Below are positions 26,075 through 34,145 of a stretch of 64,000 nucleotides of DNA, piece after piece. This stretch comes from CAYYIS01 sp964470965. GTDB taxonomy: Bacteria > JAAXHH01 > JABIQT01. The translations under genes and the position numbers were made by a program. Location: NCBI GenBank assembly GCA_964470965.1, contig CAYYIS010000004.1, positions 62,001 to 126,000 on the forward strand, written 5' to 3'. Positions within the stretch are counted from its first letter, which is position 1. Every line of letters begins with the position of its first letter. The notes beneath the pieces are model-generated. The model was not told the DNA's origin. It saw only the letters and a list, made by a program, of their open reading frames with translations, and did not search any database.

Positions 26075-27235
26075 TTAAACAGCAATTTTCTGCAACCACG
26101 CACTGTCGACATCGATGCCGAATCCCGGTGCATCGCTTGGCACGAGATAGCCGTCCTCAATGACCGCCGTTCCCGGCAGATCAACCATCTCGGTCAGGGA
26201 AACGCCCGGCGGCGACACCCCACCGGAACGCTCTCCCCAAGTGGCGGCAGGCATGGCGTAGACTATGTGCTGACCGAATGGGTCGTTCATACCTCCATGC
26301 GGGACAACAGATAATCCGGCGCCTTCGGCTATGTGGCAGATTCGCACACAGGCCGAGACGCCTCCCACCCATTTCGGGTCCGGCTGAAAGATATCCACCA
26401 GACGCCGCTCGGCCGCCAGGGAAAACGGCTGCGCCAAGTACCAGTGTTCTCCGGTCGCCAGAGCCTGACCAGGTACCCGGTGCCGTACCTGCTCGAAGCC
26501 GTCCATATCGTCTGGCATCAGATAATCTTCAATCCACTTGAGCCTATACGGCTTTAGCACATCGGCCAACCGCACCGTGTATTCCACGTCTAGTGCCATC
26601 CAGCAGTCCAACATCAGTTCTACGTCATCACCGATCCGTTCCCGGGTTTCGGCTACCAAGGCCTCTGCTTTTTTCAAACCTTCAATGCCATCCATCGGAC
26701 CGTATGGCATGGGCAACTTGATCGCCCGGAATCCCAGTTCCAGATACCACTCCACATCGAACCCGGTGGCATAGCAGAAAATCTTATCTTTCTGCGGCCC
26801 ACCCAATAGCTCGTACACCGGTCGCTCCAGGAGTTTACCCTTGAGATCCCATAGCGCCAGATCTACAGCGCTGATCGCATAGGATGTAACACCCTGACTG
26901 CCGTATGCGGCACTGAGACGCGTCATCATATCGTAGATTTTTTCCGTGGCCATGGCGTGCTCACCGACCAGATTGGATCTGTAGTGTTCGTTGATGATAG
27001 GGACTACTGGCCCCGAAAAAACCGTGGTCCCCACACCAAACGTCCCGTCTTCTGCTTCTACCACACAGACGGCCGGCCCCCATTTCGGCCCTGCCTTTCC
27101 GCGGTCTTTCCTGTATTTCGCGTACCGCTCCATCGGCCCCGCCGGCTGTCGTCCCCTGCGTACGTACGTGGACTTGGGTTTGGATCTGACTTTTGAAAAG
27201 TCAATCTCGAAGGCTCGGACATCTTTTATTTTCAT
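26075..27235 (-). CDS. L-rhamnonate dehydratase-like enolase-superfamily enzyme
   Basis: A 386-residue enzyme closely patterned on L-rhamnonate dehydratase (RhmD), which yields 2-keto-3-deoxy-L-rhamnonate. Metal ligands are D210 (in LMLDCWMA), E236 (in KWIEDYL) and E263 (in TGEHWY). The dyad H313 (VVPHGGMN) and D286 (FQPDPKW) lies at RhmD spacing relative to D210. The capping-domain segment SAAYGSQGVTSYAISAVDLA and ERPVYELLGG are family-typical. The substrate could be another 6-deoxy or related aldonate. It stands alone on its strand, 169 bases from the GH127 gene. A decayed relative lies just upstream on the opposite strand. Confidence 0.85.
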   Translation of the reverse strand: MKIKDVRAFEIDFSKVRSKPKSTYVRRGRQPAGPMERYAKYRKDRGKAGPKWGPAVCVVEAEDGTFGVGTTVFSGPVVPIINEHYRSNLVGEHAMATEKIYDMMTRLSAAYGSQGVTSYAISAVDLALWDLKGKLLERPVYELLGGPQKDKIFCYATGFDVEWYLELGFRAIKLPMPYGPMDGIEGLKKAEALVAETRERIGDDVELMLDCWMALDVEYTVRLADVLKPYRLKWIEDYLMPDDMDGFEQVRHRVPGQALATGEHWYLAQPFSLAAERRLVDIFQPDPKWVGGVSACVRICHIAEGAGLSVVPHGGMNDPFGQHIVYAMPAATWGERSGGVSPPGVSLTEMVDLPGTAVIEDGYLVPSDAPGFGIDVDSAWLQKIAV

Positions 27236-27307
27236 AATTTTTTCTTTATCTTAAGGTGAAATTGTATTTTCCCATCACGTTGTTGCGTTAATATCATTAT
27301 TTTAAAA

Positions 27308-27660
27308 CCGACTGCAATGAAAATCTGACCGGAAAGGCTTTGCATGGAAATCACGTCTGGCAAAAGCACTTGAAGGCTACCACCTCATATGGCTCGAACA
27401 GCCAATCCCGACTGAAAAAACGTGGATGACATGCGCACCGTCACCCGGTCCAACGGTGTACCTATCTGCAGCGGCTTGAATCTGTATTTTCCTTATCGTG
27501 CCCAGAATCCCGGCATTGGATAGAGCACCACCGGCTGCGTCGGGACTACTGGGCCGCCATCATCCGGGAGAATACAGATATTGTCAAGGACGGTTTTATT
27601 CATCTGGAGGACAGGCCCGGTATCGACGTAAAACGCGATAAAGAGACCGCGCGTCGGTAA
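27308..27660 (+). pseudogene. Remnant of an enolase-superfamily dehydratase
   Basis: Broken pieces of a mandelate racemase-family gene lie in shifting plus-strand frames. DCNENLTGKAL (27308 on) resembles the metal-aspartate region. RLAKALEGYHLIWLEQPIPTE follows. After a one-base shift in an A6 run (about 27414) comes DDMRTVTRSNGVPICSG, then a stop. The C-terminal end DYWAAIIRENTDIVKDGFI with HLEDRPGIDV closes at TAA 27658-27660. The N-terminal domain and about 60 residues of the barrel are missing, so a sequencing slip alone cannot explain it. It is a different paralogue from the intact gene at 26075-27235. Confidence 0.75.
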
Positions 27661-27712
27661 AGGATTACGGGGACCACCTGGTTCGAATAGACGATACCGC
27701 GGAGAACATCAC

Positions 27713-29281
27713 ATGCATACTATGACCTCCAAAGAATCCTTCCACTATCAGATCCGAATCTCCATCCACGGTAGGTGCCTCGTCGATATCGCCAATTTTG
27801 AAATCCCAAAGAATAAGGTGACGTTTTTGTTCGGCGAATCCGGGATAGGCAAGTCTATCATCTCCAAAGCTATATACGGACTTCTGGATTCCCAGGAACT
27901 GGATGTGGTGGTCAATGAGCAGAAATATGAATCCTATCTGAATTCCCGCCCCGCGGTGGAGATGAAAGAATACGGTTTCTTCGTATTCCAGGAACCGTCG
28001 TCCCATCTCAACCCGCTGCTCACTCTATCGGAGCAACTCAAGGAAGGCAGCCTGGCGAAGGCAAAGTCCGAGGCGAAAATTCTGAAGCAGCTTTGGAGTC
28101 CCAAACAGGGGATGGGGATCCGTCAGGTTCTGAACGCATATCCCAAATCACACCGGCCAAGTGGAGGCGAAAAGCAGCGTGTTCTATTGGCCATGGCGTT
28201 CAAAAAAATCGAGCTGTACATCGAGGATCTCAATCCGTCACCTTATACCATTTTCGTGTTTGATGAGCCCACCGGCAGCCTGGACAACGAAACACGAGAT
28301 CTGTTCCTCCACGCGCTGCTGGACCAATACCGGAAACACCCGTTCACCGTCCTCCTGATCACCCACGATTATTCGATGATCTCGGAGGTCTTCAAGCGCC
28401 ACAAGGACCTTGTCGACAAAATTGCCTTTAAGGAGTTGACACTTCACAAGGGGAATTTATCGCTTAACGACTTTTATCACCAGAGTTATCTCGACTGGCT
28501 TGCAGAAAACAAGAAGGGCTCCGGACGGCGGCGGGAGAATCTCGGCCGATCCCGAAAGGATATCCTATTGAGGATGGATAACGGTGCGATAATTTTCGGA
28601 CGACGGCTGATCATGTCAAAATACGCAAAGTCCGATCGAACCCGGCCGTTGATCATACGCAAGAATCAGATCGTATATCTGAAAGCGGCCAGCGGTGTGG
28701 GAAAAACGACTCTGGCTAAAATTGTTATGGGTCTGTTGCGGGCGCGGAACTTGGATCTGCGTATCGGCGAACATCACATCACCGAAGAAACGCCCAGTCG
28801 GTACTGGCACGATCATCTGTGGGGACGCAAGATCGGGATGGTCTTTCAGCATGCGGACGAAGCGCTCAATCTGAACGCTAAGGTCAAGGACATCTTCGCA
28901 GGCCTGCCGTTGCCGCAGCAGGTCACGCCTTACTACGTCCGGCGGCAACTCGAGACCTACTTCCCGGATGAATTAGACGAGGCATTCCTGAATAAACCGA
29001 TCGGACACCTGAGCGGCGGCCAGAAGCAACGACTCAACCTGCTGCGAACCATTTCACTTGACCCGGAACTGCTCATACTGGACGAACCCCTGAACGGGCT
29101 GGATTTCTTCAGCATCAGAAAGGTGATCGATATACTTCTGGCCAAGCAGAATGAAGGCAAGGGTATCCTTCTCATCTCTCATAACGAAGAAATCTTCGAC
29201 AGCCTTGGTGCGGCGGACCGATTGCTCCTTAAAGTCGAACACGCCGGGTATTCAACAACTCAATCATCATCAACGGCATAA
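27713..29281 (+). CDS. Duplicated ABC-transporter ATP-binding protein (orphan)
   Basis: A 522-residue protein with two ABC ATPase domains in one chain, as in YejF-type peptide importers. Domain 1 has Walker A GESGIGKS, Q-loop VFQEP, signature RPSGGEKQR, Walker B FVFDEP and H-loop ITHD. Domain 2 has Walker A AASGVGKTT, signature LSGGQKQR, Walker B LLILDEP and ISHN. GGAG lies eight bases before the ATG. No permease or binding-protein gene is near, so the membrane partner is elsewhere or the protein does another job. It ends in a 22-base tail-to-tail overlap with the oxygenase gene on the other strand, encoding the serine-rich end STTQSSSTA. Confidence 0.85.
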   Translation: MHTMTSKESFHYQIRISIHGRCLVDIANFEIPKNKVTFLFGESGIGKSIISKAIYGLLDSQELDVVVNEQKYESYLNSRPAVEMKEYGFFVFQEPSSHLNPLLTLSEQLKEGSLAKAKSEAKILKQLWSPKQGMGIRQVLNAYPKSHRPSGGEKQRVLLAMAFKKIELYIEDLNPSPYTIFVFDEPTGSLDNETRDLFLHALLDQYRKHPFTVLLITHDYSMISEVFKRHKDLVDKIAFKELTLHKGNLSLNDFYHQSYLDWLAENKKGSGRRRENLGRSRKDILLRMDNGAIIFGRRLIMSKYAKSDRTRPLIIRKNQIVYLKAASGVGKTTLAKIVMGLLRARNLDLRIGEHHITEETPSRYWHDHLWGRKIGMVFQHADEALNLNAKVKDIFAGLPLPQQVTPYYVRRQLETYFPDELDEAFLNKPIGHLSGGQKQRLNLLRTISLDPELLILDEPLNGLDFFSIRKVIDILLAKQNEGKGILLISHNEEIFDSLGAADRLLLKVEHAGYSTTQSSSTA

Positions 29282-30339
29282 TCATCGCCGTAGTACTTAC
29301 TGGTTGTCCGGGTATGGAATTTGACCGCTGAGATGGGTCCGTACTTCGGTTCGCCGAGTCCCGGTAGCACTTCCAGAAGTTCCTCTTCCCACACATACAC
29401 CGCCATTGGAATGCTCACACGCGGCGTGCCGTACATGGCCTGATTGACCGGTTTGCTGACTCGGTGCGTGGTGGAGGGAAGGCGATCGTTGGTGATCCGC
29501 TGCATGTAGTCACCGGTATTGAGGATGATGCTGCCTTCGGGCGGGTTAACTCGAATCCATTTCATATTCTTGCGGTTCAACACCTGCAGACCGTCGATGC
29601 CGTGGGACGGTAGGATAGTAAACAGGTCGATGTCCTCATGCCCCAGCATCCGTCCTGCTCCCGACGCGGCATCTTCTTTGCTGATGGGCGGATAGTAGTT
29701 GAGGCGGAACCCGAAGTTGGTTTTGTTAAGTTTCTCATCATAGAGATGCGGATCGACGCCCAGGTAGGTGAAGATGCTCTGCATAACAGGTGTTATAAGC
29801 TTCTCATGTTCCAGAACGATCTGCCGAAAAAAGGGCTCTGCCTCGGTGTCCGGCCAGTAGTCTTCCTGGCGATAGTCCGGTTTTTCTGCCAAGTCGAACG
29901 CCCGCCGGCAGAACACCCAACCCTCCACCAAATCCGGATGCATCCGACTGGTCTCTTTTATGGGAAAATACCCTTGGTTCACGGAACCGAACCGGGCTGC
30001 CTCATACCGCATCTTGTCTTCCAGCGGTATAGTCTCGAAGAAGCTGCAGACCGTGTCGTGGGCCCGGCGATACAGTTCCGTCGGAACCTCATGTCCTTCG
30101 AGGATCACGAATCCGATCCCCTCCATGGCTTCACCGATCTGTTGCGCAAATTCCACTTTTCCTTCGTGACCGCCTTGGTAGTACAGACTCATGTCACAGG
30201 TCTTGATTTCAGTCACGTCATCAAACATCTCTTCCGCTGACCCCTCCGCCAGTTGATACACCTGCTCCTTGTTCACCTGGTCATGCTGCATGTATTCCTG
30301 ATTGACCGCAGTGATGCCTTTATCCTGTGGTGTAGTCAT
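29260..30339 (-). CDS. Isopenicillin-N-synthase-type 2OG-Fe(II) oxygenase
   Basis: A 359-residue oxygenase with the DIOX_N plus 2OG-FeII_Oxy layout. The N-terminal part has GIGFVILEGHEVP and QGYFPIKET. The catalytic part has H234 and D236 in MLGHEDIDLF, H292 in SSTTH-type context (LPSTTHRVS), and the 2-oxoglutarate-binding RxS (R307, S309) in TPRVSIPM. WVFCRR near 143 takes the place of the usual 'DW.E' segment. This is a different fold subgroup from the seven PhyH proteins. No operon partner: the next gene upstream is divergent and the downstream gene is convergent with a 22-base overlap. Substrate unknown. Confidence 0.85.
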   Translation of the reverse strand: MTTPQDKGITAVNQEYMQHDQVNKEQVYQLAEGSAEEMFDDVTEIKTCDMSLYYQGGHEGKVEFAQQIGEAMEGIGFVILEGHEVPTELYRRAHDTVCSFFETIPLEDKMRYEAARFGSVNQGYFPIKETSRMHPDLVEGWVFCRRAFDLAEKPDYRQEDYWPDTEAEPFFRQIVLEHEKLITPVMQSIFTYLGVDPHLYDEKLNKTNFGFRLNYYPPISKEDAASGAGRMLGHEDIDLFTILPSHGIDGLQVLNRKNMKWIRVNPPEGSIILNTGDYMQRITNDRLPSTTHRVSKPVNQAMYGTPRVSIPMAVYVWEEELLEVLPGLGEPKYGPISAVKFHTRTTSKYYGDDYAVDDD

Positions 30340-30497
30340 AGCATGCCTCCATGTGTATCATATTCGCTAATCCAATAAAAGAACCCGTCAATAATTAAGT
30401 TTGATCCCGGCGAACGGATAGTGTAAATTTTCATGTGACCGTGCAATATACATCGTATCTGTGATCATAACAACCCTATCTTCAAGGAAGGTATCCC

Positions 30498-31529
30498 ATG
30501 GAAATCAGTGAACACTCTACACGGCTGCATGCGGACTCTATCGTCATCGATCCCTGTGTCCAGTATCTGATAAAACGCACCGACCGTATCGACCGGTCCG
30601 GACTTACGGGGGTAGGGCTGACCATCCCGCGACCCGGCAGCGACATGGCAGAGACAATCCCGTATGTGCGGGACTTTCTGGAAGTCATCGCGTTGGAGGA
30701 ACGATTCTGCCTCGGCGACAGCCCGCAGGCGATCCGGAACGCGCACAATCAAGGGAAACTGGCGCATATCTTCCTGTCCCAGGATTCGAATTTCGTGGGT
30801 ACCAACCTGAAGAATCTTCTTTTTTGGAAACAGCTCGGCCTCCGGATCATGCAGATTACCTACAACGAACTAAATCCGGCCGGCGCTGGATGCCTCGAAA
30901 TAAACGACGGCGGTCTCAGCCAGTTCGGGAAGATCCTGATACGGGAGATGGAACACGTCGGCATAACGCTCGATCTGACCCATGTAGGCCCCCGGACATT
31001 CAGGGACGCGTGCCACGCCGCAACAGCACCCATAGTCGCTTCCCATTCCAACCCTAAGAGCGTGGCCGACAACCCGCGCAACATTACGGACGACCAGATC
31101 AAAGCCATTGCCGACAGTGGCGGAGTAGTCTGTGTAACAACGTGGGCACCTTTGATTTGGAACGGCACAGCTGGCATGCCCACGCTCGAGGACTACCTGC
31201 GTTGCCTCGAATATACCATCGACCTGGTCGGAATAGACCACGTCGGAGTGTCCACCGACTCCATGGGCACCATGGGCGCCTACCCCGAGCACGACTTCGA
31301 CGCCGATGCACTCCCCTACGGCAGCGTCACCGATGAATTCGACCGGCTTGCCCAGCCGCCCGATAACAATAATCGGCAGCCTTCGGATTTTAACGGCATC
31401 GAAGACTTTCCAAAGCTGACGCACAAACTTGTGAACCGCGGCTACTCCGATGAAGATATCAAGAAGGTGCTCGGTGAAAACATGATGCGGGTATTTGATC
31501 AAACCTGGAAAACAGATTTTTTCAAATAA
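30498..31529 (+). CDS. M19 membrane-dipeptidase homologue with altered metal site
   Basis: A 343-residue protein that follows the renal dipeptidase (M19) chain end to end, with AAGGAAGG before the ATG. Conserved are H-site 2 motifs LDLTHVG and VASHSNPKS, the NPRNI arginine, GVSTDSMG with the aspartate, and the C-terminal EDIKKVLGENMMRVF. Where M19 enzymes have DGHND, this protein has IDPCVQY, and the bridging glutamate of VEGG is replaced in IFLSQDS. Three of the five zinc ligands thus appear lost. It has no signal peptide. It may be a mononuclear enzyme, a lyase-like relative or a non-catalytic homologue. Flanked by non-coding regions; monocistronic. Confidence 0.8.
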   Translation: MEISEHSTRLHADSIVIDPCVQYLIKRTDRIDRSGLTGVGLTIPRPGSDMAETIPYVRDFLEVIALEERFCLGDSPQAIRNAHNQGKLAHIFLSQDSNFVGTNLKNLLFWKQLGLRIMQITYNELNPAGAGCLEINDGGLSQFGKILIREMEHVGITLDLTHVGPRTFRDACHAATAPIVASHSNPKSVADNPRNITDDQIKAIADSGGVVCVTTWAPLIWNGTAGMPTLEDYLRCLEYTIDLVGIDHVGVSTDSMGTMGAYPEHDFDADALPYGSVTDEFDRLAQPPDNNNRQPSDFNGIEDFPKLTHKLVNRGYSDEDIKKVLGENMMRVFDQTWKTDFFK

Positions 31530-31853
31530 CCGATGTGACCTGATCGGGCTAATACTCGCAGGTCTGTGATCACAGAACCTGTGACTGTCTAAGCATGAAA
31601 GAACCAACCTCTGATCATATGGTTAAGTAAAACGGCACCTTCAACATACGTTCCCCCCGGCAGCGCATCAGAAAATCTGGCTGACCGAAGTGATAAACGC
31701 ACCTATTGGTCGGATAAGTCGGCAGCTTTTAAGGGAATTCACCCTCATGGTGCTGATCGCCAACTACCCAAGCCATCTGACGATCTCTCCGAAGACCCAG
31801 GAATTCGCCGCTGCCAACCCTGGCAGGCTCCCTCCGATACGAATGATTTTGCC
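31530..31853 (+). other. Intergenic region
   Basis: A stretch of 320 bases between the M19 homologue and the DapA-family promoter. A frame from about 31660 to 31850 reads protein-like pieces (EKIWLTEVINAPIGRIS) but has no start or ribosome site and was not recognised. Nothing else is supported. Confidence 0.3.
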
Positions 31854-31882
31854 TTGACAACTGCGAAATCTGTTACTATTCA
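31854..31882 (+). promoter_or_regulatory. Sigma70-like promoter for the DapA-family gene
   Basis: TTGACA (31854-31859), a 17-base spacer and TATTCA (31877-31882). Transcription would begin near 31890, leaving a leader of about 40 bases with CAGGAG just before the ATG at 31930. Confidence 0.6.
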
Positions 31883-31929
31883 AACCTTAAGTTAAAACAC
31901 CATATCACACTATTACCAGGAGCAACCCG

Positions 31930-32832
31930 ATGCCCACATTCGGCCCCGGTGATCTGACCGGAATACTTCCACCTATGGTTACCCCGTTCAACGAAGGCGA
32001 CGAATCCATCAGTGAAGACGCCCTGCGCCAGGATATCAGATATATGATAGATGTAGGTAAAGTCCACGGTATCGTGGTGGGCGGCAGTACCGGGGAAGGT
32101 CATACGCTCACCACCGACGAATTGCGCACCCTCGTTGGTATCACAATCGATGAAGTCGGTGGCCGGATTCCGGTCGTGGCGGGTATTATCGTGGACAGCA
32201 CCCGCCAGGCCATCGAACGGGTGCAGGCACTCTCGGACTTGGACCTGGCCGCGCTGCAGGTGACCCCGGTACACTACCTGTTCCGACCCAGCGATGAGAT
32301 GATGCAGAAACATTTCGCTGCGATTGCCGAAGCCAGTGACGTGCCGCTTTTCATATACAACGTGGTCCCCTGGTCTTACCTGTCCCCTCAACTGCTCACG
32401 AAAATCATCACGGAAGTGGATGGCGTGATGGGTGTAAAACAGAGCGCTCAGGATTTGCGCTCGCTGTCTGATCTGCTGTTTCTGCTAGACGGTCGCGGCG
32501 TGGTATTCAGCGCCCTGGACGGGCTGATGTATCCCTCCTTTATCCTGAAGCCGGCCGGTGTCATCGCCGGTATCCTCTCCACCGCACCCAACCTGTGTGT
32601 CCAGCTCTGGGACGCGGTCCTGGCCGACGAACACAGCAACGCCCTGGATCTACACAACAAGCTGCTTAAAATCTGGATGGCCATCGAAGGCAGTAACATG
32701 TGTGCAAAGATCAAGACATCGCTGGCATTGCAGGGCCGGTCCCAAAGCGTCTCCAGAATGCCGATGACACCCACTTCAGCGGAGGAAAAGAGGCGCATCA
32801 GGGAGGCACTGGCGTATGCAGGATTAATCTGA
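31930..32832 (+). CDS. Dihydrodipicolinate synthase/N-acetylneuraminate lyase family protein
   Basis: A 300-residue class I aldolase-type barrel of the DapA/NanA/KDG-aldolase family, forming a Schiff base with pyruvate. VVGGSTGEGHTLT is the GxxGE substrate-carboxylate loop. LFIYNVVPWSYLSP has the catalytic tyrosine region, and GVKQSAQDL carries the Schiff-base lysine. Lysine biosynthesis genes are absent nearby, while sugar-acid dehydratases surround it, so cleavage of a 2-keto-3-deoxy sugar acid is more likely than DapA activity. This is inference from context. It has its own promoter and is monocistronic. Confidence 0.83.
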   Translation: MPTFGPGDLTGILPPMVTPFNEGDESISEDALRQDIRYMIDVGKVHGIVVGGSTGEGHTLTTDELRTLVGITIDEVGGRIPVVAGIIVDSTRQAIERVQALSDLDLAALQVTPVHYLFRPSDEMMQKHFAAIAEASDVPLFIYNVVPWSYLSPQLLTKIITEVDGVMGVKQSAQDLRSLSDLLFLLDGRGVVFSALDGLMYPSFILKPAGVIAGILSTAPNLCVQLWDAVLADEHSNALDLHNKLLKIWMAIEGSNMCAKIKTSLALQGRSQSVSRMPMTPTSAEEKRRIREALAYAGLI

Positions 32833-32942
32833 TTAATCTTTTACGACACAACATGAACATACCGGTGTCGCTTGATTTTCGAGGAAGAGAGCAATGAACA
32901 CCTCGGTTGCTGATGCCTGCGACCCGTCGTGGATAGTGCCCG

Positions 32943-33086
32943 GTGGTGCCTGTTCGCCGTATCAGGCACCACTCTGGATACTTCCGGCCTTGTATACCTT
33001 ATGGTATTGTTTTAGTCGTTGCCGGTCTTTATGGCATAGCGGTTGCCTTTTACCGATTTTACATTAAAGAATACGGTAATAGTTGA
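32943..33086 (+). other. Possible small membrane peptide or gene tail overlapping a hairpin
   Basis: From a GTG at 32943 a 47-codon frame runs to TGA 33084-33086 and ends in a convincing membrane segment, YGIVLVVAGLYGIAVAFYRF, then basic/polar YIKEYGNS. There is no ribosome site. Its first bases form a hairpin (GTGGTGCCTG 32943-32952 with CAGGCACCAC 32963-32972) with no T-run. It could be a tiny membrane protein or the tail of a lost transporter gene. The rest of 32833-33156 shows nothing. Confidence 0.25.
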
Positions 33087-33156
33087 AGTCATCACATGCT
33101 CTCATTGGAAGACGACCTGATGAGGGTCCTTTTTATACAGCTAAAAGGAGAAATCC

Positions 33157-34140
33157 ATGTACATCGGAACGCAGTCTCATTGCCGTCATGATGCTGATAT
33201 CGAAGTGCTGGCGCAACTGGGGGTGGTGAACGTGGATCAGACACCGACCGAACCCTATTCGGAATGGACCGTGGACACACTCAAGGCTTTACGGGATCAT
33301 TTTGACAAACACGGCATTAACGTTGAGATGATTCATATTCCGCTCGGATCAAGAAGTGCATTCGAAAATGAGGCAGGCGCTATTTTTCTGGGGCCGAGCG
33401 ATGAGAGGGATCGGCAAATCGACCGGATGTGTGAGATCGTGCGGATGGCGTCAGACGCGGGCCTGCGCGGCTTGAATTACAACATCACGATCCTGGGCCA
33501 TCTGCGCACCGAGCCAAGCTATGGTCGGGGCGGTGCGAAACTGTCCACTTTCGATTACAACAAGATGGATCATTCACTTTCCGATTTCGAAGGTGGACCT
33601 GCCGATGAAGACGAAATGTGGGAACGCATCGACCACTGGCTCAAATGCATCATTCCAGTAGCAGAGGAATACAAGGTGCAGATGGCGTGCCACCCGTCGG
33701 ATCCGGGCATAGGAAGTAGCGTGACCTACCGGGGCGTCGCTCGACCTCTGGGTATGGCCGACGGGTTCAAGAAGTTCATCGACTTGTACGACAGTCCGTA
33801 CAATGGTTTGAATTTCTGTCAGGGGTGTATGTCGGAAAGCCTGGAAAATCCGGCAGAGGAGATCTTCGATGTGATCCGTTATTTTGGTGAGCGGAAAAAG
33901 ATTTTCAACGTCCATTTCCGAAACATCAAAGGCGGGCTGAGGAAATTTATCGAGGTGTTTCCTGATGAGGGCGACATCCACATGATCAAGGCGCTGCGTA
34001 CTTATAAAGAGGTCGGCTACGAATACATGATCATGCCGGATCACGTGCCCGGTATCTCAGGCGAAGAGGCAGCCCAGGTCGGTTTTGCCTACGCCTACGG
34101 CTATATCCACGCTGCCTTGCAGGCGGTAAATGAGGAATAA
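33157..34140 (+). CDS. Second UxuA-like mannonate dehydratase family protein
   Basis: A 327-residue relative of the protein at 4795-5868, with AAAAGGAG before the ATG. The same ordered motifs appear: MACHPSDPGIG, FCQGCMSE, FNVHFRNIKGG and IMPDHVPGISG, consistent with a xylose-isomerase-like barrel that binds Mn2+ or similar. The N-terminus MYIGTQSHCRHDADI has extra histidines absent from the first copy. Loops differ widely, so the two probably use different sugar acids. Convergent with the PhyH gene, whose stop is five bases away, leaving almost no room for a terminator. Confidence 0.8.
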   Translation: MYIGTQSHCRHDADIEVLAQLGVVNVDQTPTEPYSEWTVDTLKALRDHFDKHGINVEMIHIPLGSRSAFENEAGAIFLGPSDERDRQIDRMCEIVRMASDAGLRGLNYNITILGHLRTEPSYGRGGAKLSTFDYNKMDHSLSDFEGGPADEDEMWERIDHWLKCIIPVAEEYKVQMACHPSDPGIGSSVTYRGVARPLGMADGFKKFIDLYDSPYNGLNFCQGCMSESLENPAEEIFDVIRYFGERKKIFNVHFRNIKGGLRKFIEVFPDEGDIHMIKALRTYKEVGYEYMIMPDHVPGISGEEAAQVGFAYAYGYIHAALQAVNEE

Positions 34141-34145
34141 CTTCG

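Noticed and set aside
27676..27690. GGTTCGAAT, a tRNA T-loop-like string
   Set aside because: No acceptor, D-arm or anticodon arm can be built around it.
31930..32832. Calling this gene dapA
   Set aside because: No lysine-pathway neighbours, and the family includes several keto-acid aldolases and lyases, so only the family was given.
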